From: Carya illinoinensis
Lineage: Eukaryota; Streptophyta; Magnoliopsida; Fagales; Juglandaceae
Length of the DNA: 64,000 bases
Assembly: GCF_018687715.1 (NCBI RefSeq)
Contig: NC_056756.1
Location: 38,846,480-38,910,479, forward strand
Direction: 5' to 3'
Made by a program: the position numbers and the translations under genes. Below are positions 36,025 through 49,121 of the stretch, one piece after another (position 1 is the stretch's first letter; each line of letters starts with the position of its first letter). The notes under the pieces are model-generated. The model saw nothing but the letters and a program-made list of their open reading frames with translations. It made no database searches and had not been told where the DNA came from.

Positions 36025-36960
36025 ATGTCCTCAATGGCGGAAGAAGCATCTCTGAAAAAAATTCAGATTCTTCTTCCTCCTCTTCTTCTTCCTCCTCCCC
36101 TCTTCTTCCCCACCTCAATCACCTTGTCTCTGTTAAACTTAACAATGACAATTTTCTTCTCTGGCATGCTCAGATGATTCCATATCTAAAAGGCCAGAGA
36201 TTATTTCACTTTGTCGATGGATCTACTGCACCCCCTCCTCCTCTCCTCTCCGATGCAATAACACCTAATCTTGACTTTCTAAACTGGACCCAAACCGACC
36301 AAATTATTCTGAGTGCTCTTATCTCCTCTTTATCCGATAATCTTATGGCCCAAATTGTTGGCTATTCCACATCTAGAGAAGTATGGTCTACTCTAGACAA
36401 ACTCTTCGCTTCTCAATCCCAATCCCAATCCAAAATCATCCAGCTTCGTTATCAACTTGCCACTATCTCAAAAGGTCCTCCTCTGTTTCTAAATATTTTC
36501 GAAGGGTTAAACACCTTTCCGATACCATGTGTGCAGCAGGAACTCCTCTCTCCCCTACTGAATTTATTTCATACTTGCTTGCGGGATTGAGCAGTGACTA
36601 TGATGCTTTTGTCACCTCAGTCACCGCTCGTATTGAACCATTATCTCCTGAAGAACTCTATGGTCTTTTACTCACTCATGAGAGTCGTCTAGCACACTCC
36701 ACTCATCTGCCTCACTCCATAGACCTCTCAGCAAATTTCACATCCTCTGCCTGTGGTCGTGGCAACACTTGTGGAAATTTCTACGGCAATTCTCAGGGTC
36801 GTGGTAGGAATCGCAACACTTCCTCCTCCACTCCCAACTTCACTCCTCACTTTTCTCCTCAAAATTTCTCCCCTCTCCCTCATTCAAGACCCACCTGTCA
36901 ACTTTGTGGCAAAATCGGTCATATTGTAATAAAATGTTATCACAGATTTGATCATTCCTA
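36025..36960 (+). pseudogene. Copia-3 gag
   Basis: ATGs at 36025 and 36034 open a Ser-rich start that loses frame at a run of seven A near 36055. The gag body follows: VKLNNDNFLLWHAQMIPYLK, RLFHFVDGSTAPPP, VWSTLDKLFASQSQSQSKII, then in another frame EFISYLLAGLSSDYDAFVTS. It ends with a CCHC knuckle CQLCGKIGHIVIKC near 36896-36937. The frame shift near 36490 separates the two halves. Confidence 0.87.
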
Positions 36961-39900
36961 CCAGAGTGACCCACCTCGTTCCCTCACTACCAACTACACT
37001 TCTTCCGCCTCCACTCCTGACCAGACCTAGTACCCCGACACCACTACCACAAATCACCTCACCTCTGACCTCAACCACCTCAATCTTAACTTAGCAGCTT
37101 ATACTGGTGCAGATCATATTCGTGTTGGTGACGGCACTGCACTACCGATTTCAAACATTGGTGACTCTGTCTTCAAAACTTTCTCTCGTTTTTTTTCTCT
37201 CAAACAGCTTTTGCATGTTCCAGATATAACAAAAAATTTAGTTTCTGTTAAACAATTTTGCCATGACAATTTGGTTTTCTTTAAGTTTCACAATTCTTGT
37301 TTCATTGTGAAGGACTCCAAGAGGGGACACCACTCCTTCGTGGCCCCGTGCGTGACGGCCTCTACACTTTTCCAGCGCCCTCTTTCTCTCCTCACGCTCT
37401 GGTTGGCGAGCGCACCACTTCTTCTCAGTGGCATTCTCGACTCGGGCATCCTTCACTCTAGATAGTTCAACGTGTCATCTCCAAACATTCTCTTCTCGTC
37501 TCTATTCGTGATCCTCCATCAATTTGTTCAGGGTGCTGTTAAGCCAAAAGCTCCCAATTGCATTTTCATGCCTCTCATCAGCATTCCACCAAGCCTCTTC
37601 AACTTATCTACTCAGATGTATGGGGCCCTGCCCCAGTTCTTTCCCGTGATGGTTTTTGTTATTATGTAGCCTTTTTAGATGATTTTACTCGGTATACTTG
37701 GTGGTTTTCTTTAATACAAGAGTCTGATGTTCTTTCCGTTTTCATTCAATTTCAAAAATAAGTTGAGTTACAATTTAATTCTAAAATTCAATCTCTTCAA
37801 AGTGACTGGGGTGGAGAGTATCGTGCTCTTCACACTCTTCTCAAAAATCAAGGAATTTCCCATTGCATATCATGTCCCTGTACTCATCAACAAAATGGGG
37901 TCGTAGAAAGAAAACACCACCATATTATAAAAACCGGTTTAGCTCTCATGGCTCATGCCTTCTTGCCTCAAAAATTTTGGGTTGACTCTTTTCATACCAC
38001 AATTTACTTAATAAATCAACTTCCAACTCCTCTTCTTCACCATCAATCTCCTTTTGAGAAACTTTTTTCCAAATCGCCTAATTACAATATGCTCAAGGTG
38101 TTTGGCACAGCATGTTGGCCTCATTTGCGACCATATAATCGCCACAAACTTGACCTTCATTCCACTCAATGTTTGTTCATCAGATACAGCGATTCGCACA
38201 AAGGTTATAAATGTCTCCATGTCCCAACTGACCGCATTTACATTTCTAAAGATGTCATCTTTGATGAAAAGTGTTTCCCTTTCTCCACACCATCTGAAAT
38301 TCCTTCTAAAAATGCTTATGTGCCACTACCTTCAATTCTGGACCCTTTACCACCCTCTACTCAGTCCATACTTTCTCCACACACTCGGCCCACTAGCCCT
38401 CCAAGCCCAAATATCTCTCCTCTCGTTAATACCCAGCTTAACTCTTCTTCTAAACCAACACTCTCCACTCACATGCCACAGCCAAATAATTCTCCCAGCT
38501 CATCTCCTATAACTCAATCTCTCGAAAATTCTACTCGTGCCATAGAAAAATAATTCTCCCAGCTCATCTTCTACATCTCAACCTCTCGAAACTTCCACCA
38601 CTCACTCAACAACTCAGACTCAACCTTCATCTTCTTCAGATCAGATCATCACCCGCTCCAAGACTAATTCCCTCCGTCCAAAATAGTACACTGACGGGAT
38701 AGTTCTTTAGCCATCACCACGAAGCTACCTTACCACCACCTCCACCTCATTTCTCGACAAACCCAGTTCCTTCACTGAAGCAGCTAAGCATCATCAATGG
38801 CGCCTAGCCATGGCAAATGAGTTTCAAGCACTTATGGCCACCAACACTTGGACCTTGGTTCCTTCATCTGGAATCAACAATTTGGTAGGCTGTAAATGGG
38901 TCTTCCTCACCAAAAGGAACTCAGATGGAACTATTAAACGTCACAAAGCACGCCTGGTAGCAAAGGGATTTCATCAATAGGAAGGTATTGATTTTTCTGA
39001 GATTTTTAGTCCTGTAGTAAAACCCACTACCATTCAGACTATTTTTTCCATTGCAGTCACTGAACATTGGTCCCTTAGACAATTAGACATTAACAATGCC
39101 TTTCTACATGGGGACCTCCAAGAACAAGTTTTTATGACTCAGCCAATTGGATTTATCAATCCAGATTACCCTACTCATGTTTGTCGCTTGAATAAGGCCA
39201 TTTATGGTCTCAAGCAAGCACCAAGGGTCTGGTTCTCAAAATTGAGTACACGACTCCTTGAACTTGGTTTCACACAATCTTGCTCTAATCCCTCTCTTTT
39301 CTTGTATAAATATTCTTCTGTTACTATATTTTTTCTCATCTACTTTGATGACATTATACGTACTGGTTCCTATCCAAAAGCCATTTCCTCAGTTCTTCAT
39401 TCTCTAAATTCATCGTTTCCTGTCAAAGATTTAGGGCCCCTGCAATTCTTTCTTGGACTTGAAATAAATCAATTCTCCAATGGTCTTCACCTCTCTCAGA
39501 CCAAGTAAATCTGCGACCTCCTCAAAAGAACCAATATGGAGTTAGCTAAACCCGTAACATCCCCCATGGCCTTCTCTACTCGTCTCTCTCTCACTAATGG
39601 ACCTGACTTCAGTGATCCTACACTCTACAGGAGCACTGTCGGTAGTCTCTAATATCTGTCCCTCACCCGTCCTAATGTTGCCTTTGCCGGGAACAAAATT
39701 TGTCAATTTATGCATGCTCCCAAACTTCCTCACTAGCAAGCTGTGAAGAGGATACTCCAGTACCTCAAGCAAACGCTCACTATGGTCTTCATATTCAACC
39801 TTTTTCCACTTACACTCTTCAAGCATTTTCAAATGCTGATTAGGCAGGGTGCCCAGATGATCGGCGCTCTACGGGGGGTTTTTGTGTTTTTCTTGGACCT

Positions 39901-40416
39901 AATCTAATTTCATGAGGTTCCAAGAAGCAACACACAGTTGCAAGATCTAGTACCGACGTCGAGTACAAGTCTCTTGCCAATACCACTGCAGAATTACTTT
40001 GGCTTCAGTCACTACTCAAGGAACTCAGTGTTTTTCTTCCCAAACACCCTACTCTATGGTGTGACAATCTAGGAGCCACGTATCTCTCAGCAAATCCAGT
40101 TCTTCATTCACGTACAAAACATATGGAAATTGACTTCCACTTTGTACGTGATAGAGTAGCATCCAAAACATTGAGTGTTGCTTTCATCTCCTCTCGTGAT
40201 CAAGTACCCGACATATTTACCAAGCCGCTGCTCTCCACTCAATTTCTTACACTCAAATCGAGTCTCACCATGGTTCCCCTGGTGGACTCACGGGAGGGTG
40301 CTAACAGACATTCCAAATCAGCTTCCAACTCAGACATAAAATCATCTAGCTCCAAGTCAGCTGCACATGAAGATACAGAGCCATCTCAGCAACGGAAATC
40401 TTCCAGAAATGTTTGA
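36961..40416 (+). pseudogene. Copia-3 pol: protease, integrase, RT, RNase H
   Basis: The protease site reads YPDTTTTNHLTSD near 37031, where D-T-T replaces D-T/S-G, and a TAG replaces the preceding Trp. GAG-pre-integrase and integrase follow in shifted frames (YSDVWGPAP, LDDFTRYTWW, QSDWGGEYRAL, HQQNGVVERKHHHI). RT runs from about 38780: [31 protein letters not shown], a TAG near 38977, then [31 protein letters not shown] and YFDDI near 39340. RNase H spans about 39835-40250 ([14 protein letters not shown], then [23 protein letters not shown]). Many stops make it inactive. Confidence 0.9.
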
Positions 40417-40629
40417 TTATATTGCTGGAATATTTTGCTTGTAATTCTGTTCGCACTAAGGCACTCCTTTCGGTTACAACAGATTCACACAACAAGCACT
40501 AGGCATATGGTACATCATGTGCTTGTAAGAAAGCCAGAATGTTCTTGGCATACAACTCTCTCTATAAATAAACCTCTGTACAAGCATTCAAATCAATGAA
40601 AAAAATATTTTCAAACTATACGTTTTACA
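40299..40629 (+). repeat. Copia-3 3' LTR
   Basis: 331 bp, the same length as the 5' copy. It is preceded by the purine tract CACGGGAGGG (40289-40298) and followed by the TSD CTCGC. The pol-frame reading runs into this LTR and stops at 40414-40416. Confidence 0.94.
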
Positions 40630-40705
40630 CTCGCTATAAAAGATGTAATCATCAATATAGTTGAGATCATTGACATCCAATTCATACTTGAGATAGTTGT
40701 TGCAG

Positions 40706-41973
40706 GAACCCACAGGTTATGATTAGGCCTTCCAAAACACATGTTGGCAGACCTGTATCTACCAGGGGACCTAGCTCAGTTGCCCCAGCAATACTAAAGG
40801 TATTTGCTAGAAATGATTCACAAAATGCTTTCATAACTGTTGCATACTAGATTGAAAGTTTCTTTTCAATGCAAAACAGATCTAACTCATTATAGCAATC
40901 TACATCAGTTTGTGAGTTTATTTTTTTGAGATCTCTTTATGAACCAAACATTTCTCTTCCTCATTTGTTACTCACTTTAGTAGTGGAAACCAATCCAATT
41001 TCTCTATTGGCTAAACTCTACATCATTGTTCTCCCATTTGCTCTCTATATGATACAACCAGATGTAGCAGCCCCGGGCGTCAATATACTAGCAACAGTTC
41101 CTCCTAGTAGAGGAGTTGCATTTGAGATCCAATCAGGAACATCCATAGCAACTCCCCATGTCTCAGGCATTGTAGACTTGCTCAAATCATTGCACCCAGA
41201 TTGGTCCACAGCTGTAATTAAATCTGCAATTGTTACTGCAGGTACCCTTACCATTTCCTTTCCACTAGAAAGAACTCATTTGCCTACTTATTCTTTTGAT
41301 GCTTTCGCGGTTCAGAATGCGTCTAAACTTGTATGTTATCATAATCTTCAGCATGGACTACCGATCCACACGGGGAACAATACATGCGGAAGGGGAGCCA
41401 ATGAAACTTGCAGATACATTTGATTATGGAGGTGGAATTGTTAATGGGAATAGGGCAGCAGATCCTGGCCTTGTCTATGACATGGGGACAGCAGATTACA
41501 CTCAATACCTCTGCAACATGGGCTATAAAAACTGACATTTTTTCCCGGGTTACGGGTTATCCCACATTCTGTCCCATGAAGCAGCCCTCTATCCTGAACT
41601 TAAACTTCCCTTCTATAACCATCCCAACTCTTAGAAACTCAACAACTTTTACCAGAACCGTTACAAATGTTGGCGCTGTTTACTCCAGATATGTGGCCCA
41701 AGTTGAGCCTCCGCTTGGCATATCTATGCAGTAAAACCTGATGTATTGGTCTTCAACTCTATTATCAAGGCCATCTCCTTCACTGTCACAGTTTCATCTA
41801 CTCATAAAGTGACCACAGGATACTCTTTCGGAAGCTTGACTTGGAGTGACGGAGTGCATTCTGTAAGAAGTCCAATATCTGTGAGGACTGAGATAATAGA
41901 ATCTTACTATTATTGGGAAGTTTATGATCTTAACAGGCAAGCATGCTCAATAATTATTGTAAACTTGCCATAA
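40706..41973 (+). pseudogene. Subtilase exons 8-10: catalytic Ser and fn3-like tail
   Basis: Exon 8 continues the split codon from exon 7 to give RNPQVMIRPSKTHVGRPVST, then RGPSSVAPAILK; about eight residues before RGPSS are missing. Exon 9 gives [20 protein letters not shown] and the Ser motif [12 protein letters not shown] (Ile where Met is usual). The two bases before its CCA are AA, not AG, so the acceptor looks mutated. Exon 10 starts AWTTDPHGE, shifts to [17 protein letters not shown] and [15 protein letters not shown], and shifts twice more. It ends in the fn3-like tail (STTFTRTVTNVGAVYSRYVA, SLTWSDGVHSVRSPISVRTE). Confidence 0.87.
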
Positions 41974-42592
41974 ATGAATAAAAGGGGTGCCAGACTTCGA
42001 CAATTCAAGTTATGATGACTGCAAATAGAATTTTTGTTAAACTTAACTTCCACTTTTGATTGAAAAAATAAAACTTAACTTTCACTTAGAAGCTTTTTAA
42101 TCTGAGAAATCTAGTTGGATAATTCTGCTACCAAACCAATGGCTGGTAACTCTAACAATGACATCTGAATTGGAATATGAGTTCATTTACCTGTCACAGC
42201 ATGGTAATGAGAAAGCGTGTAAAGTGAAATGAGATTTAAAATGTACAAGCCTCATTAGACCCAGGGACCCGAGTCCCCCCAGTAAAAACAGAGAAAAAAA
42301 GTAGAAGATTCTGGGCTAATTCATTCATATACAGATTGTAATAAGAAGCAGTTAAATGTAGTTGCTGAGTTTGAAACCACATGGTGCATCTCATCTCAGT
42401 AGAACTAATCGTCTTCATAATTATAAACATGTTCATGCATCGCAAAATTTCTCTCTGTCGGCCAAACTCTAAATCTGGAACATCTTGGATTCTCAACATG
42501 CCTTGGCCTCAAAATAGAATGTTGCCACAGTTTGAAGATACAGCAAGATAAATTATCTCAGGAAATGATCTATCTTCCATTGCTAGGCACAT
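41974..42592. other. Intergenic stretch between subtilase pseudogene and PSRP1
   Basis: Nothing coding is supported. It lies between two convergent 3' ends, so it should hold the 3' UTR and poly(A) signals of both. AATAAA-like phrases occur near 41977 (plus strand: ATGAATAAAAGG) and 42067. Confidence 0.5.
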
Positions 42593-45500
42593 TTAGTCCG
42601 CCAAGGAGGGCTCCCTATCTGGTTTTACCACCATAGGTTCTAGTTTCTCTGCTTCAGCATTTTCTTTAGGTATAATAAGACCATATCCTCCAACTTTTCT
42701 TTTGTATATGATATTAATTTCACCTGGTGCAAAGGCAAAGGAAGTAAACCCCTGAATGATTTTGATAACTTCATGCTGAAAAAAGAAAACAGTTAAAAAA
42801 AAATAATAGAAAGGACAATGAAACCATAAACTTCATACCAGTTTCTTCATTTCTGAAACCATAGAAGTCGTGATCAATATTTTCCAGCTGCTCAATTGCT
42901 TCAGAGACAGTCAAAGGTGGCATGTCGAAGTACTTTGTGCGGACAATCTGAAAGAAAAGTTACAGAGAGTGAGTAAATGTGCACTCGAAAGAGGAAAAAA
43001 AAGCATGTCGAGCAGTTTAAATGACCTGATTATCAGCACACGACATAAAACTTTTTGTAATTGATTACATAATTCCATTGGCACTCAGATCTTAATGGGA
43101 CCAAATTAGTTTCTAAATAAAGGAATGATGAAATTCCCCACCAAATTCATAATGTTATTTCGTTTTTCTTTTAATGATTATACTATTCAGGTTCAAGTAA
43201 AAAGATTGGGTAAACAAGTAGGAAATTAATAATGTTGAGCCAGCTGTTTAGTTCAATTTGGTTTCAATTCTTTGAAATACAACTGGAAAGGAATCTGAAA
43301 TATGTTGTTTTTTTATAAGCAAAAAGATATTTTATTGATATTGAGCATATCCCCAAGTACACAGGAAGTATACATGTGATTACACCTAGTTAGAAACTAG
43401 AAATGGATACAAGGAAATCATGAAAGTTGAGACCAAAGTCTATAACAGTGGCCCACATAAATAAAGTTTTCCAGAAAAAACTCTTAAAACTCTTCCAAAG
43501 AACGGTCTCAATCTTCAAAATTTCGGTCATTCCTTTCCCTCTAAATGCATCCAAGTAGACAAATGGGAGCCATCTTCCACACACCTGCAATCTTGCGTAT
43601 CCCCTTGATCCCTCTCCAACTAGCTAGTTGGTCAACCACCCTCCCTTGCATAACCCTACTAATCCAATTTTGCTGAAAAAGTAGTTCCATGAGGCCTTTG
43701 CAAAATCACAATGTAGAAGTAAATGATTCACTGTTTCACCACTATTTTTGCACATACAACACCAATCAATAAGGATAAACCCACGTTTCCTTAGGTTGTC
43801 AGTGGTCAGGATCTTCCCTAAGCATACAGAACAAAAAAAGCAGCCTTAAGACATGCTTTACTCCTCCAAATGCTTTTCCAAGGAAAGTGATTACTAGCTT
43901 GAGTAGCGAGAACCTCACAGAAAGAGCGTACATAAAATTTTCCTTTACTAGAAGGAGACCAAACAAACTTATCCACAACTATATCATCAGTTCCAATAGT
44001 GTATAACAAGTTAGAATTTAACAAAGACACCAACCTACCAACCATGTGCCTCCCTAATGAAACCGAAATTCCACACTATGAGCCATTAGTAATTTCTCTC
44101 AAATCACCCACCAAAGCATCCTGTTCCCGTGCAATTATGAAAATAGAGGGATAAGCATCCTTAAAAACCATATCTCCAACCCAAAAATCATGCCAAAAAC
44201 TGATTCTATTACCATCCCCCATACTCAATCTAGTGTGGCTACAGAAGGACCCCCAACCTTTCCGGATATGTTTCCATAATCCCACTCCATATGCCCCCCT
44301 AACTTCATTAGCACCAACCCCCCTTATACTCGCATACTTAGTATCAATCACCACCTTCCATAATGCTCCCCTCTCATAATTATATCTCCACAGCCATTTT
44401 CCTAAGAGAGCCTTTTTTTTTTTTTTTTCCACACTAGGAGAGCCTTGTTGAATACCCTCAAATTGCGAACCCCCAACCAGCCACCCATCATTGGAGAGCA
44501 CACATTGTCTTAACCAACTAAATGAAACTTAAAACTCCTTGCTGAGTCCACTCCACAAAAAATCTCGTTGGAACTTCTCAATCCTTAAGGCAACACTAGC
44601 TAGGAGAGGAAATAATGATAAGAAATATGTGGTAAAGTTTGAAAGTATGCTCTTTATTAAGGTAATCTGACCCCCTTTAGATAAATAAAACCTTTTCCAC
44701 CCAGCCAGCCTTTGCTCTACCTTCTCTAACACCTCATCCCAAATCATCTTTGGCTTTATGATGCTCTCAGTAGAAGGCCAAGATACTTCATAGGCAGTGA
44801 AGAAACCACACAACCCAATAAGCTGGCCAGACCCCTTACATTGCAAACGTTACCCACAGCAACCAGCTCAGATTTAGAAAGATTTACTTTTAAACCAGAG
44901 ACAGCTTCAAAACAAAGCAAGATAGCCCTCAAAGATTGGATATGACCTTGGTTTGCCTCACAAAATAATAGCATATCATCAACAAACAAAAGATGAGAAA
45001 TAATGGTAGAGCCATGGGCCCATGGTTAGTATCCCCCACCAATTAACCTGAGAAGAAACCACCCTCAACGGAAACCAACAACGTTCTACTAAGAGCCTCC
45101 ATGACAATAACAAATAAGAGGGTTGATGGATCGCCTTGTCACAACCCCCTCAAACTGTTGAAGAATCCCACAGGGTCACCATTCACCAAGACCGAGAATC
45201 AAACCATTGACACACAATGCCTCATCCACAACCCCCATCTCTCCCAAAACCACATCTCCTCAACAAGTAAAATAGGAATTCCCAATTAACATGATCAAAA
45301 ACCTTCTCCATGTCTAATTTACACAAAATACCCAGAAATCATGACTTAATCTGGCTGTCCAAGCATTCATTAGCGAAAAGGACCGAATCCAATATTTGTC
45401 TTCCCCTTACAAATGCATTTTGAGACTTAGAGATGATTCTATCCATGACTAAGCTCATCCTATTAGCTTACAAGGCTAATAGAACAGAAATCCTTCACCT

Positions 45501-48500
45501 CCATTGCACCAACCTTTTTGGGAACAAGTGCAATGAATGTAGAATTAAAACTCTTCTCAAACTTCCCAAAAGTTAAAAATTCATGAAAAACCTTCATGAC
45601 ATCCTCTTTCACCGCCTCCCAACATGTCTAAAAAAATGTCATAGTAGAACCATCAGGACCTAGAGTTTTGTCTCCATTCATTTTTCTAACTACTTGATGT
45701 ACCTCTTCCTCTTCAATATGTCTCTCAAGCCAAACCATACTTGTCTGATCAATTGCCACAAAAGATAGACCATCTAGTCTTGGCCTCCAATCAAATGGTT
45801 CAGAAAGTAGCTCTTCGAGATGTTCAGCAATGTGATCCTTGATCACTGATTGGTCTGAGGAAACAAGGCCATCTATGGTTAGGGTCTCTATGTGAGTCGG
45901 CTACCTGATGAAATAACCTCAAGCATTTATCCCCCTCCCTTAGCCACAAGGACCTTGGCTTTTGACTCCAAGAAATTTCCTCCATTAGATTCACCCTTTC
46001 TAGTTCTGAGATGACTTGGCTTTTGCGGGTTTTCTCCCTCGAATGCATACTCTCTACTTCTACACCCTCCAGACCTTGTAACTATTATAATAATGTCTTC
46101 TTTTGGAATTCCACATTGCCAAATACCTGTTCATTCCAAGACTTCAAGTCCTACATCAAAGCTTTCAATTTACCTGCCAAAATAAAGTTCAAGGTGCCCT
46201 GTATCTGATATGAATGCCACCATTGTCTAATCAACCCCACAAACCATAAGCTTTTAACCACATGTTCTCAAATTTAAAAGCACATTTGCCCACCTTGGAT
46301 GCCTCCGCAATCCAACAATATAGGTAAGTGATCTGAACATATCCAGGTAGTCTTTTATGGCATACATCTAAAAAATGCATCTCCCATGAGGGGGGATATA
46401 AGAATTCTATCCAATCTAAACCAAGCATGATTGTTTGACCATGTGAATGTACCCCCAACAAGAGGAATATCCATCAAATCCATCTCAAATATAAAATCAA
46501 AAAATTAATCCATAGCATGGTTATGACATCCTGTCCCCGATCTCTCACTCAAGAACCTTGTCACATTGAAATCTCCACCAATGCACCATGGAACATCCCA
46601 CCAAGTACTCAACCCCGCAAGCTCTTCACACAAAAACCTCCTCTCGCTATCCAAATTAGGACCATAAACCCCAACAACGGCCCACAAAAAACCATCTTTA
46701 GAATCTTTAAACAAACATGCCACCGAGTATTCCTCTACAAACTCATCAAGATTCTCCACCACCCTTTTATGCCACATTACTAAGCCTCCAACCGAAGCCT
46801 CATTCGAAGCTAAATGGGACCAGCCTAGTAGCCTACATACTAACAACCCCAAATACTCTAGATAATGCTTCTCGTAATAAACTTCAATTTAGTCTCCAGC
46901 AAGCAAACGATGTCTACCTTCCATTGTCTCAACAAATTTTTTATTCATATGTGCTTATCTATCTCATTCAACCCCCTAACATTCGAACTAAGGAGTTTGG
47001 GCTTCATTTATCAACAGCTACAACCCTCCCTTGTTCCTACCACAGCTTGCACTTCCCTCCTTTCCATCGTAATTGATAGACCAAGAAAGCCCTCTCAATT
47101 CTTGGTTCCTTTTAGATCCCATATCATGGTAGTGACCTGCCTCAATTGCTGTAAGAAGTGCCTTGAATTGATCTTCAAAACCCTCACAGGGGGGAAGAGT
47201 ACGAAGAAGGACAAGATTACCCCCAGCTTCCCTGCCATCCAAATTACTTGACCCCCACAACCCCGTTTGCCCTTCTAACTCTAGCCATACATTAGCTATC
47301 TCAATAGGATACTCCTAGCATATGGATCCCTCCTCTAAAGTACTACTCACAAGCTCTCCACCCACTAAGTTTGTTTCCATATGATCTACCTCCACTTCTT
47401 GTAGCATGATCAAATCCCTCAGTCCATCAAAGAAGAATGGCCTCCACTTGTAGATATCACTAACTGAAGGGGTAAGATGGTAAGGAATCGTTGTTGGTAA
47501 GAGTGTGGAAACCAACTAGAATCTGGCTTCATCATGCATTCCCAACAAAAAATCTTCCTCTCTCGCTCACAGGATACTCCTTCGTCAAAGGGATGACAAT
47601 AAAGGAATCTATAGCCTCCGACGAACAAGTCTGTGACATCCTATGTGGGGGGGAGTCTCGCTGTCAACGTGCATAATGTAGAAACCAAGTCTGAGTTAGC
47701 ATCGAATACACCCATATTTTTGCTCGCTGGTGATACTTGCATCTAAGTGGCGTCAGAGTGCTTGTTAGTAACTGGTGAACCTATAACTGCCCTCGCTCTC
47801 ACTTGTCAACAATACTATCATCGAAGGGACATCGATGGGGGGACAACCTAATACTAGCGAATAAGTCAGTGACACCCTTGTTAGTAACTGGCGAACCTAT
47901 AACTACCCTTGTTCTCACTTGTCAACGATACTATCATCAAAGGGACATCGATGGGGGGACAACCTACTACTGGCGAATAAGTTAGTGACACCCCCAGAGG
48001 AGGATTGACCATCGGCACACTGTGGGAAGACCTCGAGCCTAAACCCATTTATGAGTTCTTGGCCCACCAAACATGCGTGGGTCGGGTTGGACACTGGTTC
48101 AACCCAATTTTAGCTTTACCCTTATTAGTGATTATAAGCCCACTAGTTTTACAAATAGAGCAGCCCATTCGAAGCCCACTTCCAGCCTTCTCTTTACTCC
48201 ACTCCTAACCCATCCCTTCGTCCACCTGTTTGATTGGCCACTCCACCATCTCTTTTAACGCTAAAAGCTGGTCCTTCAGTTTCGAAAGTGTTAGGCACGC
48301 CACCTGCCGACAAGCCTCCACCGAACGAGCCACCAACTATAGCCCCAACTCCCTTTTGATTGGCCCTCAATTTGAATTTTTGCAGCTCATGATGTTCTCT
48401 TGGAAACACCCTTGACTTGATACCACTGGAACCTTCTCTCCAGGCTGGTATATCACTCTCGGCCCTATGTGTATGAGACACCGAGACCATTGCTAGACTT

Positions 48501-49054
48501 TCCAAAGCCTCCTTATACGACCTCCCCTATACTATTAAGAGTTCGTCCCATTGATCCTAAGGTGCCTTGAGCATATCCCCTACCAACATGCAAAGAGGAC
48601 ACCCTATTTCTGCAGCCGAAAACAAAGGTTTCCATTTCACTAAGAGCATCAGCAAAGCTCTTCCATTCCCTCCCTTCTATTCCTTCCAGAATGACAATAC
48701 AACTACTTCTTTGTCCTCTACCGCAATCTGACAATACCAAGTATCTGCCGTAGTAATTAGAACATCGCTGCACCACATACAATCTACTACCATCTCTAAT
48801 TTTTTTATAATAATTCCTCTTGTCCCTAGTTAGAAACAATCCGTCACTGCTTTCCCCACCTGGCCCTCAAAACTGCTTCCTGCAATAATGCTTTTCACCA
48901 TCTTCGTACTCTTCTCGGTAATACACAAACAATCATTGCCCTCCTTTGAAAACTCAAAGACCTTTGAATCGATTAGAACCTTCTTCCCCATTCCAATACT
49001 AGGATGTTAAAAGGAAATGGATAATTACTGACAAGGAGCACCAGAATAATTCAT

Positions 49055-49121
<67 letters not shown>

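Larger units (their letters stand above)
35670..40629 (+). mobile_element. Copia-3, full-length LTR retrotransposon in subtilase intron 7
   Basis: A complete Ty1/Copia element of 4960 bp with a perfect TSD CTCGC (35665-35669 and 40630-40634) and two 331-bp LTRs that differ at about 20 sites by eye (about 6 percent). It starts 17 bases after the exon 7 boundary and lies in the same orientation as the subtilase. Primer site, gag, protease, integrase, RT, RNase H and purine tract are in order. Stops and shifts break gag and pol. Its wording is close to Copia-2, suggesting one lineage. Confidence 0.96.
43309..49118 (-). mobile_element. LINE-C, full-length LINE in PSRP1 intron 3
   Basis: A 5.8-kb L1-type element on the minus strand, the same strand as the host gene. 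The perfect 13-bp TSD TGAAATATGTTGT lies at 43296-43308 and 49119-49131. The 5' end is a pure (CT)n run on the element strand. The 3' end carries CTTATAAAAAAAC, a short A-tail. ORF1 lies at about 48990-47030 and ORF2 at about 47012-43630; both are broken. It differs in wording from LINE-A and LINE-B (RT site FVDD), so it belongs to another lineage. Confidence 0.92.

Noticed and set aside
42724..42780. Open reading extending PSRP1 exon 5 upstream ([10 protein letters not shown]...)
   Set aside because: The family reading T-G-E/D-I-N requires the junction at 42723, where an AG acceptor and the correct phase are present; the upstream codons are intron.
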